28,349 nucleotides of DNA from Betaproteobacteria bacterium. GTDB taxonomy: Bacteria > Pseudomonadota > Gammaproteobacteria > Burkholderiales > Burkholderiaceae_C. Shown here piece by piece: positions 1-7,464 of the stretch. The notes beneath the pieces are model-generated. The model saw only the letters and a program-made list of their open reading frames with translations, made no database searches and was not told the origin of the DNA. How positions within the stretch are numbered: the stretch's first letter is position 1; the number at the start of each line of letters is the position of its first letter. Made by a program: the position numbers and the translations under genes. The stretch is taken from the NCBI GenBank assembly GCA_009927195.1, contig RFNL01000112.1:1-28349 (forward strand), given 5' to 3'.

Positions 1-1179
1 GGGTGTACCGCAAATATCCAATATCAGCTGGGTGATGCGCTCAATGTGATTGACCGTGTGCTCGGGGTCTACGCCACGTTCAAAACGGTGACCTGCATCG
101 GTGGAAAAGTTAAAACGACGTGAACGGCCGGCAACGGCCTTGGGCCACCAAAAAGCAGCTTCTATGTAAATGTGGCGGGTTTCGTCACTGACAGCTGTGG
201 CATCGCCACCCATGATGCCAGCCAGAGACTCGACTTGATGGTCATCAGCCAAGACGCCCACATTCTCATCGACCTCAACCGTTTGGCCATTGAGCAATTT
301 AATGCTTTCGCCTTTGCGCCCCCAGCGCACCTGCAACCCACCCTTGATTTTTTCCAGGTCAAAAATATGGGTGGGCTGACCCGACTCAAACATCACGTAG
401 TTGGAGATATCGACCAAAGGGTTGACACTGCGCTGCCCACAACGTGACAGTCGCTCCACCATCCAAGCAGGGGTTTTCGCGCGGGGGTTTAGGTTGCGCA
501 CGACCCGCCCTGAAAAACGGCCACACAAATCAGTGGCCATGACCTCCACGGGCAACACATGATCAGTGGTGCAAGGCACAGCAGGGTAAATCGGGGCGTT
601 GAACACTGAACCCGTCAAAGCAGAAAGCTCGCGGGCGACCCCTTTAACACTCAAGCAATGGGCCAAATTGGGCGTCAATTTGAGGGTGAAAATCACATCA
701 TCGAGCTGAAGATGCTGGCGTATATCTTCTCCTAAGCCAGCCCCTGCATCCAATTCCAAGAGTCCGCCATGGTCATCGTTGAGTTGCAGTTCCCGCGACG
801 AGCACAACATACCCTGGCTTTGCACGCCCCTGATTTGCCCCAACTGGATGGCAAAGGGCTGACCGTCCTCTGCCGTGGGCGGTAGCAATGCACCCACCAA
901 TGCGCAAGGCACTTTGATGCCTGAGCGTGCATTGGGGGCACCACAAACAATGCTCAATGTTTGGGCTTGTCCCACATCAACTTGGCAAATGCGTAAACGA
1001 TCGGCATTGGGGTGGGGCTGTGCATCCACAATCAAACCCACCACCACTTTCGAAAAGGGGGGGGCCACCGAACGCATGTCCTCCACCTCTAATCCCGCCA
1101 TGGTCAAGGTGTCGGCCAATGCCTGGGAACTCAATGGCGGGTTGCAAAACTCGCGCAACCATGGCTCAGGAAATTGCAT
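1..1179 (-). CDS. pheT: Phenylalanyl-tRNA synthetase beta subunit, N-terminal part (cut by window edge)
   Basis: Beta chain of the alpha2-beta2 enzyme that charges tRNA-Phe in the cytoplasm. The reading frame is open from the ATG at 1179 to base 1, giving 393 codons of a protein usually near 800 residues, so the C-terminal half lies outside the window. The N-terminus (MQFPEPWLREFCNPPL) is typical of the family. It is followed by the EMAP-II-like tRNA-binding fold at about residues 40-150 (PHPNADRLRICQVD, IVCGAPNAR) and the B3/B4 editing region at about 200-390. The start lies 14 bases after the pheS stop, with no clear Shine-Dalgarno sequence, so translation probably depends on pheS coupling. 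I checked the G-run near 1057-1064 for a frameshift and the frame stays open. Product assignment is secure. Confidence 0.96.
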   Translation of the reverse strand, partial: MQFPEPWLREFCNPPLSSQALADTLTMAGLEVEDMRSVAPPFSKVVVGLIVDAQPHPNADRLRICQVDVGQAQTLSIVCGAPNARSGIKVPCALVGALLPPTAEDGQPFAIQLGQIRGVQSQGMLCSSRELQLNDDHGGLLELDAGAGLGEDIRQHLQLDDVIFTLKLTPNLAHCLSVKGVARELSALTGSVFNAPIYPAVPCTTDHVLPVEVMATDLCGRFSGRVVRNLNPRAKTPAWMVERLSRCGQRSVNPLVDISNYVMFESGQPTHIFDLEKIKGGLQVRWGRKGESIKLLNGQTVEVDENVGVLADDHQVESLAGIMGGDATAVSDETRHIYIEAAFWWPKAVAGRSRRFNFSTDAGHRFERGVDPEHTVNHIERITQLILDICGTP

Positions 1180-1193
1180 ATGTCGTCAAAGTT

Positions 1194-2231
1194 TTAACGG
1201 AATTGGCTCAGGAAACGAATGTCACCGTCAAAGAACAGGCGCAGATCATTGACGCCATAACGCAACATGGTCAATCGATCGGGTCCCATGCCAAAGGCAA
1301 AACCCATGTAATGCTCAGGATCTAGGCCCATGTTTCGAATCACCTGAGGGTGTACCTGCCCAGAGCCTGCGACCTCCAACCAACGCCCGGCCAATGGACC
1401 GCTGGGAAATTGAATGTCAATTTCAGCACTGGGCTCGGTGAAGGGGAAGAAGCTGGGTCGAAAACGCAAAGCCAGCTCGGATGCCTCGAAAAAAGTACGG
1501 CAAAAGTCGGTGAACACCACTTTGAGATCTTTGAAGCTGATATTTTGTCCAATCCACAAGCCCTCGCATTGATGAAACATCGGGCTGTGGGTGGCATCGC
1601 TGTCCACCCGATAGGTTCGGCCCGGTGCTATCACCCGAATTTCAGGCATGGCCTGCCCTGCGTCGAGCAAGGGCTGATGTCTTTTGACATGGCTCAGCGC
1701 ATACCGAATTTGCATCGGGCTGGTGTGCGTCCTCAGCAGGTAACCGCCTTCCACGTAAAACGTGTCATGCATGGACCTGGCCGGATGATCTTGCGGGGTA
1801 TTGAGAGCGGTGAAGTTGTACCAGTCAGATTCAATTTCTGGCCCCTGTGCCACCTCAAAGCCCATGGAATCAAAAATTTGCTCGATGCGCTCCAAGGTCA
1901 GACTGACTGGGTGCAAACCACCCATGGGTCGCAAACGCCCCGGCAAAGTGACATCCAAAGCCTGCGCCTTGAGTTGGATGGACAAGGCTTCATCAGCCAG
2001 TGCTTGCCTGCGTTGCGCCAAGGCGGTTTCAATCGCTTGTTTGACCTGATTGATCGCTGCGCCTTTGGATTTTTTAACCTCAGGCGATAGGCTTGCAAGC
2101 CCCTTCAATAGTTCAGTGACGCGTCCCGTTCTGCCCAAAAATTGGGCCTTGGCATTTTCCAAATCAGCCAGGCTGTGCGATGCTGCAAAAGCCGAATGCG
2201 CATCCACCACCAAAGCATTCAGATCGTTCAT
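1194..2231 (-). CDS. pheS: Phenylalanyl-tRNA synthetase alpha subunit
   Basis: Catalytic subunit that activates phenylalanine and transfers it to tRNA-Phe with PheT. At 345 residues it is the usual size (E. coli about 327). The N-terminal coiled-coil arm covers about residues 1-90 (FLGRTGRVTELLKGL). The class II catalytic domain follows, with the motif-2 region (APGRTYRVDSDATHSPMFHQ) and the motif-3 region (GFAFGMGPDRLTMLRYGVND). The ATG at 2231 is the conserved start but has no good ribosome-binding site. A 12-codon frame just upstream ends in an ATGA overlap with this start, which could allow coupling. It lies 101 bases after rplT, in the standard order rplT-pheS-pheT. Confidence 0.98.
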   Translation of the reverse strand: MNDLNALVVDAHSAFAASHSLADLENAKAQFLGRTGRVTELLKGLASLSPEVKKSKGAAINQVKQAIETALAQRRQALADEALSIQLKAQALDVTLPGRLRPMGGLHPVSLTLERIEQIFDSMGFEVAQGPEIESDWYNFTALNTPQDHPARSMHDTFYVEGGYLLRTHTSPMQIRYALSHVKRHQPLLDAGQAMPEIRVIAPGRTYRVDSDATHSPMFHQCEGLWIGQNISFKDLKVVFTDFCRTFFEASELALRFRPSFFPFTEPSAEIDIQFPSGPLAGRWLEVAGSGQVHPQVIRNMGLDPEHYMGFAFGMGPDRLTMLRYGVNDLRLFFDGDIRFLSQFR

Positions 2232-2293
2232 TTGAGCGCGGGTGTGTTAATGGGATCATCAGCCATGCAATGGCGTCAGGCTCAAGAGACAGG

Positions 2294-2324
2294 CCTGGCA
2301 CACCTGAGAGCCGGGTGTGCCAGG
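2294..2324 (-). promoter_or_regulatory. Perfect 11-bp hairpin in the rplT-pheS gap
   Basis: An exact inverted repeat of 11 bases (arm CCTGGCACACC) with a 9-base loop sits 8 bases after the rplT stop. No T-tract follows on the minus strand, so it is not a classical intrinsic terminator. It could be an RNA processing or stability element, or a pausing hairpin that tunes pheST expression relative to the ribosomal protein genes. The structure is directly visible; the function is inference. Confidence 0.5.
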
Positions 2325-2332
2325 ACGCAGGG

Positions 2333-2692
2333 TCAAGCAGCTAACTTGGCTTTGACTTGATCAACAATGTGACCAAAGGCAGCTTTGTCATGCACGGCCA
2401 AATCGGCCAACATTTTGCGATCGATCTCAATCGCTGCCTTTTTGAGCCCATTGGCAAATTGACTGTAAGTCAAACCCAATTCACGGGCAGCGGCATTGAT
2501 ACGCGCGATCCACAATTGGCGGAACACACGCTTTTTGGCGCGGCGATCTCGGTAGGCATATTGCCCGGCTTTCATCACCGCTTCTTTGGCGATGCGAAAC
2601 ACATTACCGCGGCGACCACGGAATCCTTTGGCTTGGGCCAGAACTTTCTTATGACGGGCGCGTGCCGTCACTCCACGTTTTACGCGAGGCAT
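2333..2692 (-). CDS. rplT: 50S ribosomal protein L20
   Basis: Early-assembly protein of the large ribosomal subunit that binds 23S rRNA. The 119-residue length and sequence match the family throughout: a basic N-terminus (MPRVKRGVTARARHKK) and the globular part with RQLWIARINAAARELGLTYS. A good Shine-Dalgarno (AAGGAG, 7 bases before ATG) supports the start. It follows rpmI by 23 bases. In E. coli L20 represses its own operon at a site upstream of rpmI; whether that holds here cannot be read from this gene alone. Confidence 0.98.
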   Translation of the reverse strand: MPRVKRGVTARARHKKVLAQAKGFRGRRGNVFRIAKEAVMKAGQYAYRDRRAKKRVFRQLWIARINAAARELGLTYSQFANGLKKAAIEIDRKMLADLAVHDKAAFGHIVDQVKAKLAA

Positions 2693-2715
2693 TTGGTGAC
2701 TCCTTGTTCGTCAGA

Positions 2716-2919
2716 TCACAACCCAGCAAAGGGCAACATTTGGGCCATGTGACCCATATTGGTCTCATGGACTGCGACCGCACCACGCAAGTGGCGCTTG
2801 TTTTTGGTGGTCTTCTTGGTCAGGATGTGACGCTTGAAGGCTTGACCGCGCTTGACGGTACCACCAGGACGAACGCGAAAGCGCTTTTTGGCGCTGCTTT
2901 TGGTTTTCATTTTGGGCAT
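2716..2919 (-). CDS. rpmI: 50S ribosomal protein L35
   Basis: Small basic protein of the large ribosomal subunit, 67 residues. The conserved start is MPKMKTKSSAKKRFRV at 2919. A longer frame extends upstream to about 2970 but has no family similarity there. An AAGGAG Shine-Dalgarno lies 7 bases before the 2919 ATG, which decides the start. The body carries the family pattern HILTKKTTKNKRHLRG. It is preceded by a 137-base gap after infC, long for this operon, which may hold a regulatory leader. Confidence 0.97.
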   Translation of the reverse strand: MPKMKTKSSAKKRFRVRPGGTVKRGQAFKRHILTKKTTKNKRHLRGAVAVHETNMGHMAQMLPFAGL

Positions 2920-3056
2920 GGGTATGCTCCTTTTCTTATTGTGCTCGTGAGGCGTTTGCAACCTTCGCAAACTTGATGGCCCCGAGCCACTTGTGCATCC
3001 CCAACCTGGGTCAGGGATGGGCTGACAAAATCGGAAAGCGACCGATCCCGTCAGAT
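2920..3056 (-). promoter_or_regulatory. Candidate rpmI-rplT leader RNA in the infC-rpmI gap
   Basis: The 137 bases between infC and rpmI contain no gene. On the mRNA strand they hold two possible hairpins: GTTTGC/GCAAAC with a 7-base loop (2954-2972), and a CATCCC/GGGATG stem enclosing a smaller CCCA/TGGG pair near 2995-3020. In E. coli, L20 binds a structured site upstream of rpmI to repress it. This gap is the natural place for a counterpart, but I cannot confirm an L20-type pseudoknot by eye. Confidence 0.3.
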
Positions 3057-3656
3057 TCAGGCAGAGACTGCCGCAGCTATCTCCATAGTGGGTTTGGCAA
3101 CGCCGCCCACTTTTTTCTTGCCCGGCGCGATCATCATAATCATCTGCCGGCCCTCCAATTTGGGGAACTGTTCAACCACAATCAGGTCAGCCAATTCATC
3201 CCGAATTCTTTGCAACAAGGCCATTCCGATTTCTTGGTGGGTGATTTCACGCCCCCTGAAACGCAAAGTGATCTTGCATTTATCGCCTTCTGCCAAAAAC
3301 CGCTTGATATTTCTCAACTTGATGTTGTAGTCACCATCATCGGTACCTGGTCTGAACTTGATCTCTTTGACCTCAATGATCTTTTGCTTGGACTTGGCTT
3401 CTGCGGCCTTTTTTTGCTCTTGGTATTTGAACTTGCCGTAATCCATCAATCGACAGACAGGTGGCACAGCCGTGGATGCAATTTCAACCAAATCAACGTC
3501 CAGGTCACCCGCCATTCGCAAGGCCTCCATCAGACTCACAATGCCCAAAGGCTCGTTGTCCGGTCCACTCAAGCGGACCTCTGGTGCCATGATTTCCCGG
3601 TTCAACCGGTGCTTGCGCTCTTCGCGATGGCGGCGATCTCTAAATTCAGTAGCGAT
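3057..3656 (-). CDS. infC: Translation initiation factor IF-3, ATC start codon
   Basis: IF-3 binds the 30S subunit, prevents premature 50S joining and proofreads start-codon choice. Homology begins before any ATG: reading back from the internal TTG (3605) and ATG (3590), the frame continues as ATEFRDRRHREERKHRLNRE, typical IF-3 N-terminal sequence, to an ATC at 3656. An AAAGGA Shine-Dalgarno sits at suitable spacing before that ATC. No ATG, GTG or TTG lies at the expected N-terminus, so ATC is the likely start (199 residues). This parallels the AUU start of E. coli infC, where IF-3 rejects its own weak start codon as feedback. N-domain covers about 20-90 and C-domain about 100-190 (FRGREITHQEIG). 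It lies between thrS and rpmI in the conserved order. Confidence 0.95.
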   Translation of the reverse strand: MATEFRDRRHREERKHRLNREIMAPEVRLSGPDNEPLGIVSLMEALRMAGDLDVDLVEIASTAVPPVCRLMDYGKFKYQEQKKAAEAKSKQKIIEVKEIKFRPGTDDGDYNIKLRNIKRFLAEGDKCKITLRFRGREITHQEIGMALLQRIRDELADLIVVEQFPKLEGRQMIMMIAPGKKKVGGVAKPTMEIAAAVSA

Positions 3657-3670
3657 GGTTTGTATCCTTT

Positions 3671-3696
3671 AAAAAAATCCATCTGAAAACAAATGG
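3671..3696 (-). terminator. Terminator-like hairpin just before infC
   Basis: On the minus strand CCATTTG and CAGATGG form a 7-bp stem (one G-U pair) with a TTTT loop, followed by ATTTTTTT. The T-run ends directly against the infC Shine-Dalgarno (AAAGGA). The stem is short, so it is more likely a partial terminator or attenuator lowering read-through from thrS into infC than a full stop, since the downstream genes need transcription. The structure is visible; the activity is inferred. Confidence 0.45.
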
Positions 3697-3742
3697 CAAA
3701 CAACCGTCCAATGCAACACACCCAGTCGCCATTTCCAAGAAA

Positions 3743-5650
3743 TCAGCTTTTGTGGGTGACGTCCGTGGAAAGCATTTGAACAAATGAATCCAGGGACATC
3801 ACGCCGAGGTCTTTGTGACCTCGGGCGCGCACCGCAACGGCACCTGCAGCCTTCTCCTTATCACCAACGACCAGGATGTAAGGGTGCTTTTGCATGGAAT
3901 GCTCTCGTATTTTATAGGTAATTTTCTCGTTCCTCAGATCTGCTGCCACCCTGAAGCCCAGATCCTTCAACCTTTTAACGACACTTTCGACATAATCTGC
4001 CTGCCCATCGGTGATATTGAGCACACTGACTTGAACGGGCGCGAGCCAAATCGGTAAAGCACCAGCGTGTTCTTCTATCAAAATGCCAATGAAGCGCTCG
4101 AGACTGCCCACAATGGCCCGGTGCAACATCACAGGCCGCTGCCGCCCGCCATCTTCGGCCACAAATTCGGCGTCCAATCGTTCGGGCATGTTGGGATCAA
4201 CCTGAATCGTTCCACATTGCCACTCTCGACCCAGTGCGTCCTTCAAGGTGTACTCAATTTTGGGGCCATAAAAAGCGCCTTCCCCGGGCAAGTATTCAAA
4301 CGCACATCCAGAGGCCTTGAGGCCCTCTGCCAGGGCATGCTCCGCTTGATCCCAACTTTCTTCGGTGCCTATTCTCTGTGCAGGTCGCGTCGACAAACGG
4401 TAGAGAATTTTCGTGAACCCGAAATCTCGGTAGACTTTTTGCAGCAAGGTGGTGAAAGCCATGACCTCTGACTGGATTTGCGAATTTGTGCAAAAAATAT
4501 GGCCGTCGTCCTGGGTAAACGCCCGTACACGCATGATGCCGTGCAAGCCCCCCGTGGGTTCATTGCGGTGGCACTGCCCAAATTCACCCAACCGCAGTGG
4601 CAAATCGCGGTAACTTTTGATGCCTTGTTTGAAAATCAAAATGTGCCCGGGACAATTCATGGGTTTCAAAGCATAGTCGCGCTTTTCGGACTCCGTGACA
4701 AACATGTTTTCACGATACTTGTCCCAGTGACCCGTTTTTTCCCATAGGTGTTGGTCCAAAATTTGAGGTCCCTTGACCTCTTGGTAGCCGTTATCGCGAT
4801 AAACACGCCGCATGTATTGCTCCACCTCTTGCCACAGGACCCATCCTTTGGGATGCCAAAAGACGGTTCCCGGCGAGTGCTCATCAATGTGGAACAAATC
4901 AAGCTCGCGCCCTAACTTTCTGTGGTCACGCTTCTCAGCCTCTTCCAAAATCGTGAGGTAATTGGCCAAGTCCTCTTTGCTGGCCCAAGCAGTACCATAA
5001 ATGCGTTGCAGCATTTCATTGCGGTGATCTCCGCGCCAATAGGCCCCCGCGACTTTCATCAGCTTAAAGTGTTTGAGCTTGCCCGTGCTGGGCACGTGAG
5101 GCCCCCGACACAAATCCTCAAAAGCCCCTTCACGGTACAAACTGACCTCTTGATCGGCGGGAATTCTGGCGATGATTTCAGCCTTGTAATGTTCGCCCAT
5201 CGCTTTAAAGTGGTTGACCGCCTCGTTACGTGGCAACGTGCGTCGAACGACGGCCTCATCCAAATCGGCCAAAGCAGTCATTTTCTTTTCGATGGCGATC
5301 AAGTCCTCCGGCGTGAAAGGCCGATGGTAGGAAAAATCATAGTAAAAACCATTTTCAATCACAGGTCCAATGGTGACTTGCGCATCGGGAAACAGTGTCT
5401 TCACCGCATATGCCAGCAAATGCGCCGTGGAATGGCGAATCACCTCCAATCCATCGGCATCTTTGGCCGTGACAATCGACAAGTGTGCATTGCCAGATAT
5501 CACATGACTGGTATCCACCAACTTGCCATCCACTTTCGCGGCCAAAGCGGCCTTGGCAAGGCCAGCGCCAATAGAAGTTGCCACCTCGGCCACGGTCACG
5601 GCTGTCGCAAAGTCTCTGATGGAACCGTCTGGCAGGGAAATCTGGGGCAT
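3743..5650 (-). CDS. thrS: Threonyl-tRNA synthetase
   Basis: Charges tRNA-Thr and edits mis-charged Ser-tRNA. At 635 residues it is full length (E. coli 642). Domains in order: TGS (1-60); editing domain with HSTAH (His73/His77) and CRGPH (Cys181/His185); class II catalytic core with the zinc-binding set Cys333 (NCPGH), His384 (DDGHIFC) and His510 (MLHRAIVGS); and a C-terminal anticodon-binding domain from about 535. The ATG at 5650 gives the family N-terminus MPQISLPDGS. There is no strong Shine-Dalgarno. It is first in the thrS-infC-rpmI-rplT-pheS-pheT string, 92 bases after a terminator-like hairpin ending aceA transcription. E. coli thrS is autoregulated through its leader; no obvious tRNA mimic is seen here. 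Confidence 0.98.
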   Translation of the reverse strand: MPQISLPDGSIRDFATAVTVAEVATSIGAGLAKAALAAKVDGKLVDTSHVISGNAHLSIVTAKDADGLEVIRHSTAHLLAYAVKTLFPDAQVTIGPVIENGFYYDFSYHRPFTPEDLIAIEKKMTALADLDEAVVRRTLPRNEAVNHFKAMGEHYKAEIIARIPADQEVSLYREGAFEDLCRGPHVPSTGKLKHFKLMKVAGAYWRGDHRNEMLQRIYGTAWASKEDLANYLTILEEAEKRDHRKLGRELDLFHIDEHSPGTVFWHPKGWVLWQEVEQYMRRVYRDNGYQEVKGPQILDQHLWEKTGHWDKYRENMFVTESEKRDYALKPMNCPGHILIFKQGIKSYRDLPLRLGEFGQCHRNEPTGGLHGIMRVRAFTQDDGHIFCTNSQIQSEVMAFTTLLQKVYRDFGFTKILYRLSTRPAQRIGTEESWDQAEHALAEGLKASGCAFEYLPGEGAFYGPKIEYTLKDALGREWQCGTIQVDPNMPERLDAEFVAEDGGRQRPVMLHRAIVGSLERFIGILIEEHAGALPIWLAPVQVSVLNITDGQADYVESVVKRLKDLGFRVAADLRNEKITYKIREHSMQKHPYILVVGDKEKAAGAVAVRARGHKDLGVMSLDSFVQMLSTDVTHKS

Positions 5651-5675
5651 GGCTTACTTGGCGCAGTTCGATGAA

Positions 5676-5707
5676 ATAAACAAAACAAGCGCGGTTTTGG
5701 CCGCGCT
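5676..5707 (-). terminator. Second terminator-like hairpin in the thrS leader
   Basis: AGCGCGG and CCGCGCT form a 7-bp GC-rich stem with a 6-base loop. On the minus strand it is followed by the T-rich stretch TTGTTTTGTTT. It lies 19 bases past the aceA terminator and 25 bases before the thrS start. It could be a back-up terminator for aceA or an attenuator in the thrS 5' leader; the sequence does not decide. No clear sigma-70 promoter is visible between the two hairpins. Confidence 0.5.
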
Positions 5708-5726
5708 GGAATGTTGATTTTCACAT

Positions 5727-5751
5727 AAAAAAAGCCCGCGAACGGGCTTTT
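5727..5751 (-). terminator. Intrinsic terminator after aceA
   Basis: Exact 9-bp inverted repeat (AAAAGCCCG/CGGGCTTTT) with a 4-base loop. On the minus strand it is followed by a run of seven T. It lies 39 bases after the aceA stop, so it ends the aceA transcript and separates it from thrS. Confidence 0.88.
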
Positions 5752-5790
5752 AAATGCTGGTTGTTCTTTGAGTGGGGGTTACCAACAGGC

Positions 5791-7110
5791 TCAATGGAAC
5801 TGCTCTTCTTCGGTAGACCCCGTCAGTGCAGTGACACTGGACTTTCCACCTTGAATCACGGTGGTGACGTCGTCAAAGTAGCCTGTGCCCACCTCTTGTT
5901 GATGAGACACAAAAGAGTACCCACGCTCACGCGCAGCAAACTCCGGCTCTTGCACTTTCTCCACATAGGCTGACATGCCGCGTTGGGCGTAATCCTGCGC
6001 CAAATCGAACATGTTGAACCACATCGAATGGATACCGGCCAAGGTGATGAACTGGTATTTGTAACCCATCGCACCCAGCTCACGTTGAAATTTGGCGATG
6101 GTCGCATCGTCCAGATTTTTCTTCCAGTTGAAAGATGGCGAACAGTTATAAGCCAGCATTTTTCCTGGATGAACTTTGTGCACCGCCTCTGCAAATTGGC
6201 GTGCAAACTCCAAGTCGGGGGTGCCTGTTTCACACCACACCAAATCGGCGTAATATGCATATGCCACCGCACGAGAAACTGCCTGGGCCATGCCTTTACG
6301 GGTTTTGTAAAACCCTTCAGCGGTGCGCTCGCCGGTCAAAAACGGCTTGTCGTTTTCATCGTAGTCACTGGTCAACAGGTCAGCCGCCTCTGCATCGGTG
6401 CGGGCAATCACCAAAGTCGGCGTGCCACAAACATCGGCTGCCATTCGGGCACTGATCAGTTTTTGCACAGCCTCAGTGGTGGGTACAAGCACCTTACCGC
6501 CCATGTGGCCACACTTTTTCACTGAAGCCAGTTGATCTTCAAAATGAACACCGGCAGCGCCAGCACGAATCATGGCTTTCATCAACTCAAAACCATTCAA
6601 AACACCACCGAATCCTGCCTCAGCATCGGCCACAATGGGTGCGAAATAATCGATGTAGCCATCTTGACCTGGGTTAAGCCCTTTTGACCATTGAATTTCG
6701 TCGGCACGGCGAAATGTGTTGTTGATGCGCCCTACCACACCAGGCACCGAGTCCACAGGGTACAACGACTGATCTGGGTACATGCTCGAGTAGCTATTGT
6801 TGTCGGCCGCGACTTGCCATCCCGACAGATATATGGCCTTAATGCCAGCTTTGACCTGTTGCATGGCCTGCCCGCCCGTCAATGCACCCAGGCAATTCAC
6901 GTAGGGTTCTTGTTGCAGCAAATCAATCAGTTTTTCGGCACCACGGCGGGCCAAGGTGTACTCGATCGGGAAACTGCCGCGCAAGCGCACCACGTCCGCA
7001 GGGCTGTACCCGCGCTTGATACCCTTCCAACGCGGATTGGTCGCCCAATCCTTCTCCAGTGCAGAAATTTGTTGTTCGCGGCTGAGTTGCTCTGTCAGTG
7101 TTTGAGGCAT
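5791..7110 (-). CDS. aceA: Isocitrate lyase
   Basis: First enzyme of the glyoxylate shunt: splits isocitrate into glyoxylate and succinate so that acetate or fatty acids can support growth. At 439 residues it matches the shorter bacterial form (E. coli 434). The active-site signature KKCGHM puts the catalytic cysteine at residue 200. Other conserved blocks are LSGWQVAADNN (95-105), DAEAGFGG (162-169) and LAYNCSPSFNWKK. The ATG at 7110 follows an AAAGGG Shine-Dalgarno. Malate synthase is not in this window. Upstream (7130-7203) lies a repeated palindrome that probably binds a regulator, fitting the carbon-source control usual for this gene. Confidence 0.98.
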   Translation of the reverse strand: MPQTLTEQLSREQQISALEKDWATNPRWKGIKRGYSPADVVRLRGSFPIEYTLARRGAEKLIDLLQQEPYVNCLGALTGGQAMQQVKAGIKAIYLSGWQVAADNNSYSSMYPDQSLYPVDSVPGVVGRINNTFRRADEIQWSKGLNPGQDGYIDYFAPIVADAEAGFGGVLNGFELMKAMIRAGAAGVHFEDQLASVKKCGHMGGKVLVPTTEAVQKLISARMAADVCGTPTLVIARTDAEAADLLTSDYDENDKPFLTGERTAEGFYKTRKGMAQAVSRAVAYAYYADLVWCETGTPDLEFARQFAEAVHKVHPGKMLAYNCSPSFNWKKNLDDATIAKFQRELGAMGYKYQFITLAGIHSMWFNMFDLAQDYAQRGMSAYVEKVQEPEFAARERGYSFVSHQQEVGTGYFDDVTTVIQGGKSSVTALTGSTEEEQFH

Positions 7111-7129
7111 GATTTCCCTTTCGATGTGG

Positions 7130-7203
7130 ATAAGACTGCGATTGCAGAACCCACAGTCTAAGTCTTATATAAGACTATTGATCATCTTATGTCTTATATA
7201 AGA
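7130..7203. promoter_or_regulatory. Palindromic operator candidates upstream of aceA
   Basis: Perfect 16-bp palindrome AGTCTTATATAAGACT at 7161-7176. A second copy of its 12-bp core TCTTATATAAGA lies at 7192-7203, the two centres 29 bp apart, near three helical turns. A half-site ATCTTAT lies between them (7184-7190) and another, ATAAGACT, at 7130-7137, close to the aceA start. Repeated spaced palindromes are typical of a dimeric repressor or activator. The cores could also double as -10 elements. I cannot name the regulator; a GntR-type carbon regulator would be plausible. No regulator gene is adjacent. Confidence 0.65.
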
Positions 7204-7464
7204 TAATATTTTTTTCTTTTAAAATCAGTTATTTAAAAATATTTTTCGCAATAAGAAAATATATATCTCACAATGGAAAATCCCGATCGCCATGGCACTG
7301 AGGTTATTTCATAATAAGAAATATTGTTTTGCAAAAATGAAATGCGATGGTGCTTCGCCCGGCGACCACACAGCCCAAGCCCTGATCGATTGATCACTTC
7401 GCACTTGGGGGACATCAAGCTCGGCCAACAGGTGAAAAACCAGCCAGAAAAAAACCACAAATAT

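Noticed and set aside
1050..1070. Frameshift at the G-run in pheT
   Set aside because: The reading frame is continuous through it and gives conserved PheT sequence on both sides.
2232..2293. pheM-like Phe attenuator leader
   Set aside because: The only short frame here has no Phe codons and the hairpin has no T-run.
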